A stretch of 64,000 nt of DNA, from NCBI GenBank assembly GCA_903789665.1, contig CAIFEX010000012.1:18450-82449 (forward strand), in the 5' to 3' direction. The stretch is from an uncultured Clostridium sp. (GTDB taxonomy: Bacteria > Bacillota > Clostridia > Clostridiales > Clostridiaceae). The notes beneath the pieces were generated by a model. It made no database searches, was not told where the DNA came from, and saw only the letters and a program-made list of their open reading frames with translations. Made by a program: the position numbers and the translations under genes. Below, in pieces: positions 46,342 through 55,774 of the stretch; positions within the stretch are counted from its first letter, which is position 1, and each line of letters begins with the position of its first letter.

Positions 46342-47745
46342 ATGGGAAAATCAAATTCGATTTTCAGGACAAAATCCATAGAGGAATTATTGAATAATTC
46401 CAAGTCAGAAAAAGGAGGGTTGAAGAAAAGTTTAGGTGCATTTGAATTGACAATGATGGGAATTGGAGCAGTTATAGGGACAGGCATTTTCGTACTTACT
46501 GGAGTTGCAGCTGCAAATTATGCAGGACCTGCATTAGTACTTTCATTTATTGTTTCAGGTATGACCTGTGCATTTGCTGCATTGTGCTATGCAGAATTAT
46601 CTGTAATGATGCCCGTAGCGGGAAGTGCCTATACATATGGTTATGTAGGTCTTGGAGAAATATGGGCATGGATTATAGGATGGGATCTGATACTTGAATA
46701 TACAGTAACGGTAGCAACAGTTACCGTGGGTTGGTCTGCCTACGTGGTCCAAATACTTCAGGCAATAGGGATTAATATACCGGCTGCTTTTAGCAACCCA
46801 CTTGGATTAAATGGCGGTATTATAAATTTACCCTGCATATTTATATTGGCTATAATCATTGCATTCTTGATTAAAGGGGTTAGTCAGAGTGCTAAATTAA
46901 ATGATGTTTTGGTGATAATAAAACTTGGAGTGGTTATTCTCTTTATAGTCCTTGCATCGGGACATATAAAGCCGATTAATTGGCATCCGTTTTTCCCATA
47001 TGGGGTAAATGGAGTATTTAAGGGAGCCGCAATAATATTTTTTGCCTATGTTGGATTTGATGCAATAGCAACTGCGGCAGAAGAGGTCAAGAATCCTCAA
47101 AAGGATTTGCCAATTGGCATAATATGCTCACTTCTCATATGTACCCTGCTTTATATTTTGGTTTCGGGAATTTTAACCGGTGTATTGCCATACTATGTTT
47201 ATAAAAATACTGCAGCTCCGGTAGCATTTGCACTTCAGAAAATAGGCATTTCTTGGGGGTCTGCCTTGGTTTCAGTCGGCGCTCTCTGCGGCCTCACTTC
47301 AGTGCTTCTGGTTATGTGTTTCGGAGGTACCCGTATTTTGTTTTCGCTTTCCAGGGACGGACTTCTCCCGAAGATATTTTCAGACATAAACCCAAAATAC
47401 GGTACGCCGGTAAAAAGTACAATCTTAATAGGAATTGTAGCTATGGTCCTTTCAGGATTTTTACAAGTTGGAAGGCTGGCAGAAATGACTAACATAGGTA
47501 CTTTGATTGCATTTATAATAGTTTCCCTGTCTGTAATTATTTTAAGAAAGAAAAGACCTGATTTGGAAAGAAAGTTTAAATGTCCGGGAGTTCCGGTTAC
47601 TCCCATAATTGCAGTTGTATTTTGTTCAATACTGGTTTTTTCTCTACCCACTTTCACTAAAATAGTATTTGTAATCTGGCTGGGTATAGGATTTTCTATC
47701 TATTTTATATACGGGCGAAAACACAGTACTATGAATAACGGGTAA
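46342..47745 (+). CDS. APC-family amino-acid permease (copy 2)
   Basis: At 467 residues it is closely similar along its whole length to the preceding permease (same GTGIFVLTG, IKPINWHPFFPYGV and EEVKNPQKDLPIGI blocks). The tandem pair thus arose by duplication. Both use a TTGAAAGGAG-like start region. Divergence is greatest in TM3-5 and the C-terminus, so substrates may differ. An intrinsic terminator in its leader suggests separate regulation. Confidence 0.9.
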   Translation: MGKSNSIFRTKSIEELLNNSKSEKGGLKKSLGAFELTMMGIGAVIGTGIFVLTGVAAANYAGPALVLSFIVSGMTCAFAALCYAELSVMMPVAGSAYTYGYVGLGEIWAWIIGWDLILEYTVTVATVTVGWSAYVVQILQAIGINIPAAFSNPLGLNGGIINLPCIFILAIIIAFLIKGVSQSAKLNDVLVIIKLGVVILFIVLASGHIKPINWHPFFPYGVNGVFKGAAIIFFAYVGFDAIATAAEEVKNPQKDLPIGIICSLLICTLLYILVSGILTGVLPYYVYKNTAAPVAFALQKIGISWGSALVSVGALCGLTSVLLVMCFGGTRILFSLSRDGLLPKIFSDINPKYGTPVKSTILIGIVAMVLSGFLQVGRLAEMTNIGTLIAFIIVSLSVIILRKKRPDLERKFKCPGVPVTPIIAVVFCSILVFSLPTFTKIVFVIWLGIGFSIYFIYGRKHSTMNNG

Positions 47746-47766
47746 ATTTTTTGAGAATATTGTAAA

Positions 47767-47809
47767 AATGTGCCTTAATTGGCCTGTTAGGTCTTTTTTA
47801 AGGCACATT
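47767..47809. terminator. Bidirectional terminator, permease 2/MBL
   Basis: AATGTGCCTTAA (47767-47778) pairs perfectly with TTAAGGCACATT (47798-47809) between two convergent genes. Confidence 0.75.
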
Positions 47810-47827
47810 ACATTATACAACATGACT

Positions 47828-48730
47828 TTATTTTGACCTGAAAAAATATAATTTACCATCTTCCACAGAATGATCTATGAGCTTATCATTGTACAGGTAG
47901 GATAAAAAGGCGGACACACCGCTGAGATCCAGATGATATTCATAGAAGTTTAAGGACAGACCGTTTAAAATAGTTATGTTTTCCAGTATGTCTTCCCTGG
48001 TGAGGGGCTGATCCAGAAGATCCAGAATTTCGTTTTTGTAATTGTATATATTAGATATGTTTTTATCCGCTAATTTTGATATTTCTCCTCTTTCGATTAA
48101 TTTTTCCGAATGTCCTATTAAAAAATAATCTGCATCTATATCTTTTATTTTATTTAAAGATGATAAACTCTCTTCTATATTGTATAAATACGGGAAAGAA
48201 TATTTATCCAGTATTTCACTGCTGAATATTGAGTCTCCCAAAAAGCACACTTTTTCAGGAGTTATTATCCCTATGTGTTCTATGGAGTGACCCGGCAGTG
48301 CAATTACATTGAATTTCTCATCATTTAATTTATTTATTCCATAGTCCAGAATAAAATCCACATCTATGGGTTTGTTGCTTTTGTCAAAAGCTCTTGAAGG
48401 ATAAGATGAAGAGAGCATTGAAGGAAAAAGTTCCTGGTTCTCCATAAGTATACTTTCTTTTTTGGAAGCATACACAAGGCAGCCCGGATAATTTTTTTTA
48501 AAATACAAATTGCCCCCACAATGGTCCAGGTGGCCGTGAGTATTTATTATAAATTTTGGGTGAATTTTATTTTCAATAAGTAAGTTATCTATTTTTTTAG
48601 CTTCGCTGTTGTTTATACCCGTGTCTACAATCAGACAGTTTTTATTTTTAAATATGAATATTCCACAATTGGTTGGTCCGTCTATATAATATGTATTGCC
48701 CTTTATTTTATTCAGATTCATATAATACAT
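47828..48730 (-). CDS. Metallo-beta-lactamase-fold hydrolase
   Basis: The 300-residue protein has the motif NTHGHLDHCGGN at about 59, VDTGINNSE at about 35, the second-site ALPGHSIEHIG at about 144 and FLGDSIF at about 162. This makes it a glyoxalase II-like MBL hydrolase. The C-terminal 90 residues look like a winged-helix or helical add-on (LTREDILENI). Substrate unknown. ATG 48730 has a GAGATG-type site. Nothing else is in its transcription unit. Confidence 0.85.
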   Translation of the reverse strand: MYYMNLNKIKGNTYYIDGPTNCGIFIFKNKNCLIVDTGINNSEAKKIDNLLIENKIHPKFIINTHGHLDHCGGNLYFKKNYPGCLVYASKKESILMENQELFPSMLSSSYPSRAFDKSNKPIDVDFILDYGINKLNDEKFNVIALPGHSIEHIGIITPEKVCFLGDSIFSSEILDKYSFPYLYNIEESLSSLNKIKDIDADYFLIGHSEKLIERGEISKLADKNISNIYNYKNEILDLLDQPLTREDILENITILNGLSLNFYEYHLDLSGVSAFLSYLYNDKLIDHSVEDGKLYFFRSK

Positions 48731-48906
48731 TTCATCTCCTGAGGTTCTAATATCAAAGCATCAAATGCTTCAAATAAATAATAGCATATTTTATTAAATT
48801 TTGAAATTTATAAATGAAGGTGATATAATTTTTAATAAGTATTTTTTATACTTAAATTGACCTGGGCATTTCAGGAAAATATAATAAAATAGTGGAGGTG
48901 TGTTTT

Positions 48907-49218
48907 TTGGATTCTACTTTTACGGGTCTGTTGACTTTTTTAGGGTTTATAGGTATTATTCAAGGATTGGCAATGAAATACAGCAGGACAGTACGCAAAA
49001 AATTCATGCTGGATGCAGAAGGTGTGGATAAAAAGTACATTAATTTTAAAATAAATTTTCTCATTGTAGTTGGTATGGTGATATTGATGATTGAACTGAT
49101 TACATATTTTAATCCACAATTGGGCAGTAAGCTGGAAATATTGCTGTCGGCATTTTTACTTTTGTCGATTACTTCTGATCTTATATACAGAAAAAGAAAA
49201 AATAAGCGCAGACGATGA
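48907..49218 (+). CDS. Small membrane protein
   Basis: This protein of about 103 residues has an N-terminal hydrophobic segment and two C-terminal ones, ending in a strongly basic RKRKNKRRR tail. TTG 48907 is chosen because GGAGGTG (48894-48900) precedes it by 6 bases. The stop TGA touches the stop of the opposite gene with no gap. Function unknown. Confidence 0.6.
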   Translation: MDSTFTGLLTFLGFIGIIQGLAMKYSRTVRKKFMLDAEGVDKKYINFKINFLIVVGMVILMIELITYFNPQLGSKLEILLSAFLLLSITSDLIYRKRKNKRRR

Positions 49219-49854
49219 TCAAATGGTTTTCATGTTGCAGATATCTCTGTTGGGACATCGTGAGCAATCATGGTCTTTTTTGTTTAAGGGCAAATTTTCA
49301 TCGGCTCCGTATATATATGCCATGGAATGGTCGGAAGAAAGCATATAGCCTTCCGTTACAGTTAAATTTAAAAAATTTTTGGCATCCAGTTTTTCAAGTA
49401 TGTTTTTTTGATATTCAAGAGGAAGCTCTCCGTCGCCGGGTGATATTCTGCAGCTTAACCCTAGATTCAATTCTTTGGATTTTTTGTAGATGTGGGTGAA
49501 AAGCTGAGAACTTGTTTCAAACAGGTAGGAAGTGAGCATTGCATCCATTACCATTCCCCTTTTCATATTTCCATAGGAAAAAAACTCGCTTATTTTTTTA
49601 CTGCAGTTATCTCCGAGAGTTATGATGCAGTACACCATGTGGCTGTAGTTTTTCATGACATTAAAGGAAAGATGGCTGTCATTTTTTTCTATGCTGAATA
49701 TGCCTACGGGTTCTGCCGTTTCATATACTGTAGGAAGAAGCAAGTTGTACAGCCCTTCTATTTCATTTTCTTCCAATAACTCTCCATAGGATTTTAAAGT
49801 TCGAAATACCTGTGATTTATTTAGTTTAAAGTCGAAGTCCAATACAACTTCCAT
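49219..49854 (-). CDS. MetH activation-domain-like protein
   Basis: This 211-residue protein resembles the stand-alone vitamin B12-dependent methionine synthase activation domains of anaerobes: ITLGDNCSKKISEFF, LSCRISPGDGELPLEYQ at about 135 and LTVTEGYMLSSDHSMAYIYG. A C-terminal CSRCPNRDIC cluster of cysteines is present. In MetH this domain binds SAM for reductive reactivation of the cobalamin. Its partner here is unknown; no methyltransferase lies nearby. Confidence 0.7.
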   Translation of the reverse strand: MEVVLDFDFKLNKSQVFRTLKSYGELLEENEIEGLYNLLLPTVYETAEPVGIFSIEKNDSHLSFNVMKNYSHMVYCIITLGDNCSKKISEFFSYGNMKRGMVMDAMLTSYLFETSSQLFTHIYKKSKELNLGLSCRISPGDGELPLEYQKNILEKLDAKNFLNLTVTEGYMLSSDHSMAYIYGADENLPLNKKDHDCSRCPNRDICNMKTI

Positions 49855-49962
49855 GTCAATTTACCCCCATTTATATAAACTTACCTCCATTATATAACAT
49901 CAGTTTTGATAATGCTAAGTTATATTTTTTTTATTTCCCGAAAGTAGTTTGAGGAGAGTGTC

Positions 49963-50019
49963 TTGACATGCTTATAAAATAAACATAGAATATAAATAAA
50001 TATTTATTTATTTATATTC
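49963..50019 (+). promoter_or_regulatory. Promoter and palindromic TetR operator
   Basis: TTGACA (49963-49968), 17 bases, TAGAAT (49986-49991). A perfect 32-base palindrome (49988-50019, arms GAATATAAATAAATA and its complement around TT) covers the -10 and the start of transcription. The core TAAATAAATATTTATTTA recurs with three changes at 50637-50654. Confidence 0.85.
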
Positions 50020-50036
50020 TGGGATGGTGATATGAA

Positions 50037-50621
50037 ATGGCTAGAATTGCGGATCCTAAAAAAATGAATAATATCAAAAAAGCAGTAATGGAATGTATAG
50101 TAGATTACGGCTATTCTGGAGTATCAATTGCTTTGATTTGTAAAAAAGCGGGGGTTTCACCCGGATATTTATATAGATACTATAACAGCAAGGAAGAGTT
50201 GGTAGAGGAATTGGTGGATTCAGAAATGAGCACCATAATTGATAACTTTATATCGGATATCAATTCTTCTGCCACAATGTACGAGGCCGGATATAAAATA
50301 ATAAGAAAATTATTTATGAGTGCAAATAAAAAACCAATGCTGGCAAAATTTGCTGCTTCAGTTGTGATGGATCTGAGAATATTGACAAAAGAAAAACTTA
50401 ATAAATTCAAATATGTCTTAAATTTAGCCGAAAAATGGATTGAACTGGGACAGAGAACTGGTGAGATTAAATCTAATGTAACTACTACTGAAGTACTGAC
50501 TGTATCTTTTACAATCCCATTTAGCTATTTGTCGTTTTCGTTGGAATTAGAAAATAATAAAAAATTCACAGAAAAAGATGTCAAAAGGATAGCAGAAATA
50601 TGTATCAATGCATTAAAGTAA
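50037..50621 (+). CDS. TetR-family regulator of the YhgE/Pip operon
   Basis: The N-terminal helix-turn-helix contains YGYSGVSIALICKKAGVSPG and GYLYRYYNSKEELVEEL, a standard TetR domain at about 10-56. The C-terminal half is an unclassified ligand domain. It has 194 residues. It is the first gene in front of two large membrane proteins, and a similar operator sits on both sides of it, so autoregulation and control of the Pip genes are likely. Confidence 0.9.
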   Translation: MARIADPKKMNNIKKAVMECIVDYGYSGVSIALICKKAGVSPGYLYRYYNSKEELVEELVDSEMSTIIDNFISDINSSATMYEAGYKIIRKLFMSANKKPMLAKFAASVVMDLRILTKEKLNKFKYVLNLAEKWIELGQRTGEIKSNVTTTEVLTVSFTIPFSYLSFSLELENNKKFTEKDVKRIAEICINALK

Positions 50622-50636
50622 ATTCCGATTTATTAA

Positions 50637-50654
50637 TGAATGAACATTTATTTA
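50637..50654 (+). promoter_or_regulatory. Second copy of the TetR operator
   Basis: TGAATGAACATTTATTTA matches the core of the upstream palindrome at 15 of 18 positions. It lies between the regulator stop and the first YhgE/Pip gene. Confidence 0.6.
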
Positions 50655-50713
50655 TCTTATAGAAGAAGCGGAGGTACAATAAATATTTTGTTGTTTTATG
50701 GGAGCGATATGAT

Positions 50714-52879
50714 ATGATAAAGAATATTGTTAAAATATTTAAAAGAGATGTAAGGACCGTAATAAGGAATAAAGCAGCACGTACAATTATAATAGGATTG
50801 TGTATAATGCCATGTTTATATACACTGGTAAATGTAAAGGCAATCTGGAACCCTTATACCAGCGCCAGGTTAAATTATATTTCCATAGCTGTTGTGAATA
50901 AAGACAGGAGTGCCGCAGTAGAGAACAAAAATATCAATGTTGGAAATGAAATTGTAGATAATCTTAAGAAAAATCATAATATTGGATGGAAATTTGTCAA
51001 TTCTAAGGAAGCCGATCAGGGAATGAGGGACGGGAAATACTATGCGGAAATTGAGATACCTGAAAATTTTTCTTCTGATCTTTCAAGTATAATTACGGAC
51101 AATCCCAAGAGGGCACAGATACTCTATAAGGCAGATACAAAGACAAGCCCTATAGGAACTATGATAACTGAAAGTGCGGCCAAGTCCCTTGTAAACTCTA
51201 TAAAATCTAATTTTACATATGCAGTAAATAAGGCTATATTCTCTTCCCTTAATGTTATAGGCGAAAAAGCAGACAGGAATAAGTCCCAGATAATAAATTT
51301 GAAAGATCTGATAATAGCATTGGGTGACAATATGGATTTTGTTACAACTGCACTTGGAAGTGTAAATGATGATGCCAATGATATTGCACAGATTTTTGAA
51401 CAGTTAAAACCTGTCATTTCTGCATCTGGAAATAACGACATGGCATACCAGATACCTTATAACAGCGGGGAACTTGTGGAGTCTATAAAGCTTTCCCTGA
51501 ATAATTCGTTTAACAATGTCCAAATAAATTTGGATAATGCCAAGGCAGATATTTACAGGATTCAAATGCTTGTATCCGATTTGAATTTAGTGAATGAAAA
51601 CTCAAATTCTTCGAATGTGAATTCTACGGTAGACAAGATAAATTACCAGATATATGTGTTGGACATGGAGGTAAATGCTTCAATAAATTTTTTGCAGTCA
51701 GTGAATAATTTTGCACACAACAGGGGTATATCAACCCTCTTAAATTCTTTGAATGAAGTAAAGAATCTGCTGAATGCTGAAAAAAACAATGTAAATAGTC
51801 TTCAGAAAAATTTAAATGACACGAATCAGATAAGCAGCGGAATAAAGGATTCCATAATTAAAAATACGTCAGATGTGAGTTTAAAACTAATTGATTCCAT
51901 TAACCAGTATAACGGCGGAGTAAGAGGACAGTTAAATTCCGTTGCCGATGATTTGATTTCATCTTCCAATAGTTCTGCAGATATTTTAAAGACTGCAGAA
52001 GGTATAGACAAGCAGGGCACGAAATCCATAGATACTTTGGTGGATGGAAGCAGACTCATAGCTGATTCATCTGGGGATCTGGAAAATAAACTTCTTCAGT
52101 TCAAAAATCCAATTTTGAATGTAAGTAACAAGCTGAAGCTCACAGATAACAGCGATATAGTTAAGATAATAACCATACTTCAAAACAATCCTGAGCTCAT
52201 GGGAAATTTTATGGCCAACCCATTTAATATAAAAGAAGAAAATATTTATACAGTTCCAAACTTTGGATCGGCTTTTGCACCTACTTATATGACAATTTCC
52301 GTATGGGTAGGCTGTACTATGCTTGCAGCAATGCTTAAAACAACGGTGGCAGAATTTGAGGGCTCAGAAAATTTATCATTGAGGGAAAAATATTTTGGAA
52401 AAATGCTGTTTTTTGTTTCAATTTCTATAATACAATCTCTTATAATTGTATTTACTACCAAGTTCATACTTCATGTTTATACTGAGAATTTCTTTCTCAT
52501 GATAATGGTAGGACTGTTTTCATCAATTGCATTTTCAACAATGGTGTACAGCATGGTATCCATATTTGAAAATATTGGCAAAGCAATGGCTGTTTTATTG
52601 ATTGTAGTGCAGCTGACGGGAAGTGGTGCCCTCTATCCCATACAGCTTAACCCGCTGCTTTTTAGAATATTTCAGCCGCTGTTTCCATTTACCTATAGTT
52701 TAAGCGGATTCAGAGAGTCAATTGGAGGGCCTTTTGCAGGCACTGTAGTTCTGGATTTTTCAATACTTTCTCTCATGACTGTAATTAATGTATTGCTTGG
52801 ATTTTTCTTGAAAAAACCCTTGTATGGGATAACGAGCAAACTTCACAGCAAATTTATGGAGTCGGGCATTGGAGTATAA
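50714..52879 (+). CDS. YhgE/Pip-type membrane protein (copy 1)
   Basis: The 721-residue protein has one N-terminal membrane segment (about 22-40), a conserved Pip N-terminal domain (VNVKAIWNPYTSARLNYISIAVVNKD) and a long Asn/Ser-rich coiled extracellular stretch (about 180-490). Six C-terminal ABC-2-permease-like membrane segments (about 515-710) complete it. YhgE/Pip proteins were first described as phage-infection proteins; related proteins take part in export. The actual cargo or role here is unknown. Confidence 0.85.
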   Translation: MIKNIVKIFKRDVRTVIRNKAARTIIIGLCIMPCLYTLVNVKAIWNPYTSARLNYISIAVVNKDRSAAVENKNINVGNEIVDNLKKNHNIGWKFVNSKEADQGMRDGKYYAEIEIPENFSSDLSSIITDNPKRAQILYKADTKTSPIGTMITESAAKSLVNSIKSNFTYAVNKAIFSSLNVIGEKADRNKSQIINLKDLIIALGDNMDFVTTALGSVNDDANDIAQIFEQLKPVISASGNNDMAYQIPYNSGELVESIKLSLNNSFNNVQINLDNAKADIYRIQMLVSDLNLVNENSNSSNVNSTVDKINYQIYVLDMEVNASINFLQSVNNFAHNRGISTLLNSLNEVKNLLNAEKNNVNSLQKNLNDTNQISSGIKDSIIKNTSDVSLKLIDSINQYNGGVRGQLNSVADDLISSSNSSADILKTAEGIDKQGTKSIDTLVDGSRLIADSSGDLENKLLQFKNPILNVSNKLKLTDNSDIVKIITILQNNPELMGNFMANPFNIKEENIYTVPNFGSAFAPTYMTISVWVGCTMLAAMLKTTVAEFEGSENLSLREKYFGKMLFFVSISIIQSLIIVFTTKFILHVYTENFFLMIMVGLFSSIAFSTMVYSMVSIFENIGKAMAVLLIVVQLTGSGALYPIQLNPLLFRIFQPLFPFTYSLSGFRESIGGPFAGTVVLDFSILSLMTVINVLLGFFLKKPLYGITSKLHSKFMESGIGV

Positions 52880-52904
52880 ATATTAGTAATGGGAGTGACA
52901 CCGT

Positions 52905-55067
52905 ATGAGAGTTATATTTAGAATAATAAAAAGGGATTTTAATAGTATAGTAAAAAGTCTTCCTGTATTTATAACGATTTTGGTATTTTGCTTTCTTCCA
53001 TCTACCTATGCTATTTTTACCATAAAAGCATCCTGGAATCCCTATTCAAAATCTAACATGAGCAGGCTTCCCATTGCAGTGGTCAATAGGGATGAGGGCA
53101 GCAATATCAAGGGAAAAACTATAAATGTGGGAAATCAAATTACGGATGAATTGAAAAAAGACAAAAGTGTAAAATGGGTTATCATAGATGAATGGCAGGG
53201 AAATTATGGACTCAATACCGGAAAGTATTACTCTTTGATAGAAATTCCCGAAGATTTTTCAAACAAGCTTCTGACTCTTGCCACTTCGGATCCGCAAAAG
53301 CCAAATATAATATATAAATCCAACGAGAAGCTGAATGCAGCTGCTACTAAGATCACAAGCCAGGTAAAAGATACACTGGCAGACCAGATTAAATCAAACT
53401 TTATAAAAATATGTGACAGGAAAGCTATTAAGCAGATGAACTCGCTTGGTAAAAAATTAAATAAGAACAAGCCTGAGATTTTACAGATTAAAGATTCAAT
53501 GGAAAATTCCATTAAGGCCATAGATAAAACAAAAAAATATTTTTCAGAAGTAAATGAAAATTCAAAGGGAATACAGGATTATTTGAATAAACTTAAAAGT
53601 GATGTCCCAAAGCTCTCTAAGCAGATCAGCAGCCTTCAGGATATTGTAAATCATGAAAAATCTCTTGCACAGTCTACAAAGCGTGTCATAAATTCAGCCC
53701 AGAATAATCTGACAGGGGGAATAAACAAGCTCCAGACACAAAACACACAATTTCAATCTCTTTTGTCAAGCCTTGAAAATATGAACAATGAATTTTCAGG
53801 TTCTTCTGTCACAAACAGCACTATAAATCAGATGGATAATTTGAATAATTCAATGCTGGAGGAAATCGACAGTGATTTGAAGATACTCAATACCATAAAT
53901 GATATACTGCCTAACAACGGGGTGGCAGGACTTATAAATGCACTTAACGTGATGAAAAATTCAATAAGGGCGGAGGAAGGTTATCTTGCACAATTGAAGC
54001 AGCTTGTTAACAGCGGCGGTTCGAAAGAAAATATAAATTCAATCATAGATCAGATTTCCATAGTGGGAAATGAACTGTCGTCGGATGCAGTGAATGTGTC
54101 CAATTCATTTTACTCAAGTACCAGTCAGGCACTGGATGATGTGAACAATAATATCGATATGGGCCTGGAAAATTATAATGATATACTTGAATATACAAGA
54201 AAGGTTGTTCCGCAGCTCAATTCTCTGGTAAATACGGGTAATTCCGTCAGTGAAATATCAATTTCCCATGTGAACAAGGTAAATAAAAGGCTTGGAGATA
54301 TTCAAAACAAATTAAATCAGCTGAACAGCAATATGAATATGATAAATGAAAAAAACCTTGACCGCATAATAGATATAATGGAGAAAAATCCTGAAATTTC
54401 AAGCTTGCTGTCGTCACCGGTGGAGCTAAAAAATGTCCAGCTCTACAATCTTGGATTGTTTGGATATGGAGTAACTCCTTTTTTCACTACGCTGTCAATA
54501 TGGGTTGGTGTACTTCTCCTTTCAGTTATACTTACATATGAATGCAGGGAATTTGAAGATGGGACAAAAGTCAGTATGATTCAGGCATATGTGGGGAAAC
54601 TATTTCTTTTTATAGCTATTTCTTTAATACAGACATCCATAACTTTACTTGGAGAATTTTTGCTTTTGGGAATAAGACCCGTGAATATACCTGCCATGAT
54701 AGGAATTGCATTTGCGGTAAGCATCACATTTACCATAATAGTATTCACCTGCGTCTTTATGTTTGGAAATGCAGGAAAGGGCCTGGCTGCAGTTATCATG
54801 ATACTGCAGATTTTTGGAACGGGCGGTGTGTACCCTCTTGAAATTGTTTCAAAAAGACTGGCTTCCCTGGCTCCATTTTTACCATTTACTTATGCCATAA
54901 ACGGGTTCAGGGAGGCAATAGCAGGTCCCAATTGGGCTCATTTTCTTAAAATACTTGTTATACTTGCGGTTTTTGCAGGCATATTTCTTCTCATTGCCCC
55001 ATTTAAAAAAGTATTTGAAAAACAGATACAGCAGATGGAAGATGACTTCAAAAAATCACAGCTGTAA
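52905..55067 (+). CDS. YhgE/Pip-type membrane protein (copy 2)
   Basis: This 720-residue paralogue has the same architecture: N-terminal membrane segment, ASWNPYSKSNMSRLPIAVVNRD motif at about 45, extended coiled extracellular region, and C-terminal membrane domain with ILQIFGTGGVYPLEI. It is 25 bases after copy 1, so the pair is co-expressed and may form a heterodimer. It ends in a charged cytoplasmic tail. Confidence 0.85.
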   Translation: MRVIFRIIKRDFNSIVKSLPVFITILVFCFLPSTYAIFTIKASWNPYSKSNMSRLPIAVVNRDEGSNIKGKTINVGNQITDELKKDKSVKWVIIDEWQGNYGLNTGKYYSLIEIPEDFSNKLLTLATSDPQKPNIIYKSNEKLNAAATKITSQVKDTLADQIKSNFIKICDRKAIKQMNSLGKKLNKNKPEILQIKDSMENSIKAIDKTKKYFSEVNENSKGIQDYLNKLKSDVPKLSKQISSLQDIVNHEKSLAQSTKRVINSAQNNLTGGINKLQTQNTQFQSLLSSLENMNNEFSGSSVTNSTINQMDNLNNSMLEEIDSDLKILNTINDILPNNGVAGLINALNVMKNSIRAEEGYLAQLKQLVNSGGSKENINSIIDQISIVGNELSSDAVNVSNSFYSSTSQALDDVNNNIDMGLENYNDILEYTRKVVPQLNSLVNTGNSVSEISISHVNKVNKRLGDIQNKLNQLNSNMNMINEKNLDRIIDIMEKNPEISSLLSSPVELKNVQLYNLGLFGYGVTPFFTTLSIWVGVLLLSVILTYECREFEDGTKVSMIQAYVGKLFLFIAISLIQTSITLLGEFLLLGIRPVNIPAMIGIAFAVSITFTIIVFTCVFMFGNAGKGLAAVIMILQIFGTGGVYPLEIVSKRLASLAPFLPFTYAINGFREAIAGPNWAHFLKILVILAVFAGIFLLIAPFKKVFEKQIQQMEDDFKKSQL

Positions 55068-55091
55068 GATATGGTAATTACCTTACAGCTG
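55059..55091. terminator. Hairpin between convergent pip and tetR genes
   Basis: CAGCTGTAAG (55059-55068) pairs with CTTACAGCTG (55082-55091). The 5' arm covers the pip stop codon. The T tract is poor, so efficiency is uncertain. Confidence 0.5.
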
Positions 55092-55106
55092 TTGAAAAAT
55101 GTGATT

Positions 55107-55688
55107 TCAAGAAAGTATTAGCTCTAGTGTGGATAGTGTATTTAGGCACTCTTCTTTTTTATCTGTCATCATTAGTTGGATTGACGTTCCAAAAAGTGTG
55201 CCTAATATCAACCTTGATAATGAACTTGGTGAACATGATTTTAAATTTTCATATTTTATAGAATCATTTACTATATATTTTTCAATTAATTTAGCTAAGC
55301 TATCAAAAAGATCTTTAAGGAATTTCTTTAAAGATTCCGACCAAAGTGCCATACTGGTTAAATCAAAGAAGATCTTGAATAATTCAGGCTTTTTAATCAA
55401 TGTTTCTTTGAAATATTTTATCAGATATACTGAACTTTCACTTTTTGTGGTGCCTTTTTTTAGATTGTTTTCAATTTCATTAAAATATTTTTTGAATAAC
55501 ATCTCTATCACTTTTTTAAAAAGTCCTTCTTTATTTTTATAATAATAATTTAACTGACTTAAAGCAACGCCGGCTTCATTTGCGATATCTCTTGAGGAGA
55601 CATTTGCGTATCCCTTTTCGGAAATACATCTGAAAGCCGCATTTAATATTCTTTCTGCTTGGCTAGTATTTTTAACCTTTTCGCCCAT
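55107..55688 (-). CDS. TetR-family regulator
   Basis: The N-terminal domain has CISEKGYANVSSRDIANEAGVALSQLNYYYKNKEGLF, a TetR helix-turn-helix at about 15-55. It is 193 residues long. It is convergent with the Pip operon and divergent from nothing obvious, so its target is unclear. No copy of the 50 kb operator is seen upstream of it. Confidence 0.88.
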   Translation of the reverse strand: MGEKVKNTSQAERILNAAFRCISEKGYANVSSRDIANEAGVALSQLNYYYKNKEGLFKKVIEMLFKKYFNEIENNLKKGTTKSESSVYLIKYFKETLIKKPELFKIFFDLTSMALWSESLKKFLKDLFDSLAKLIEKYIVNDSIKYENLKSCSPSSLSRLILGTLFGTSIQLMMTDKKEECLNTLSTLELILS

Positions 55689-55774
55689 TCAAATTCAACT
55701 CCTATATAGCCTCAAATTAATTAACATTACAAATAATATATTATCATACTGGGATATGTTTTTAAATTTGACCA

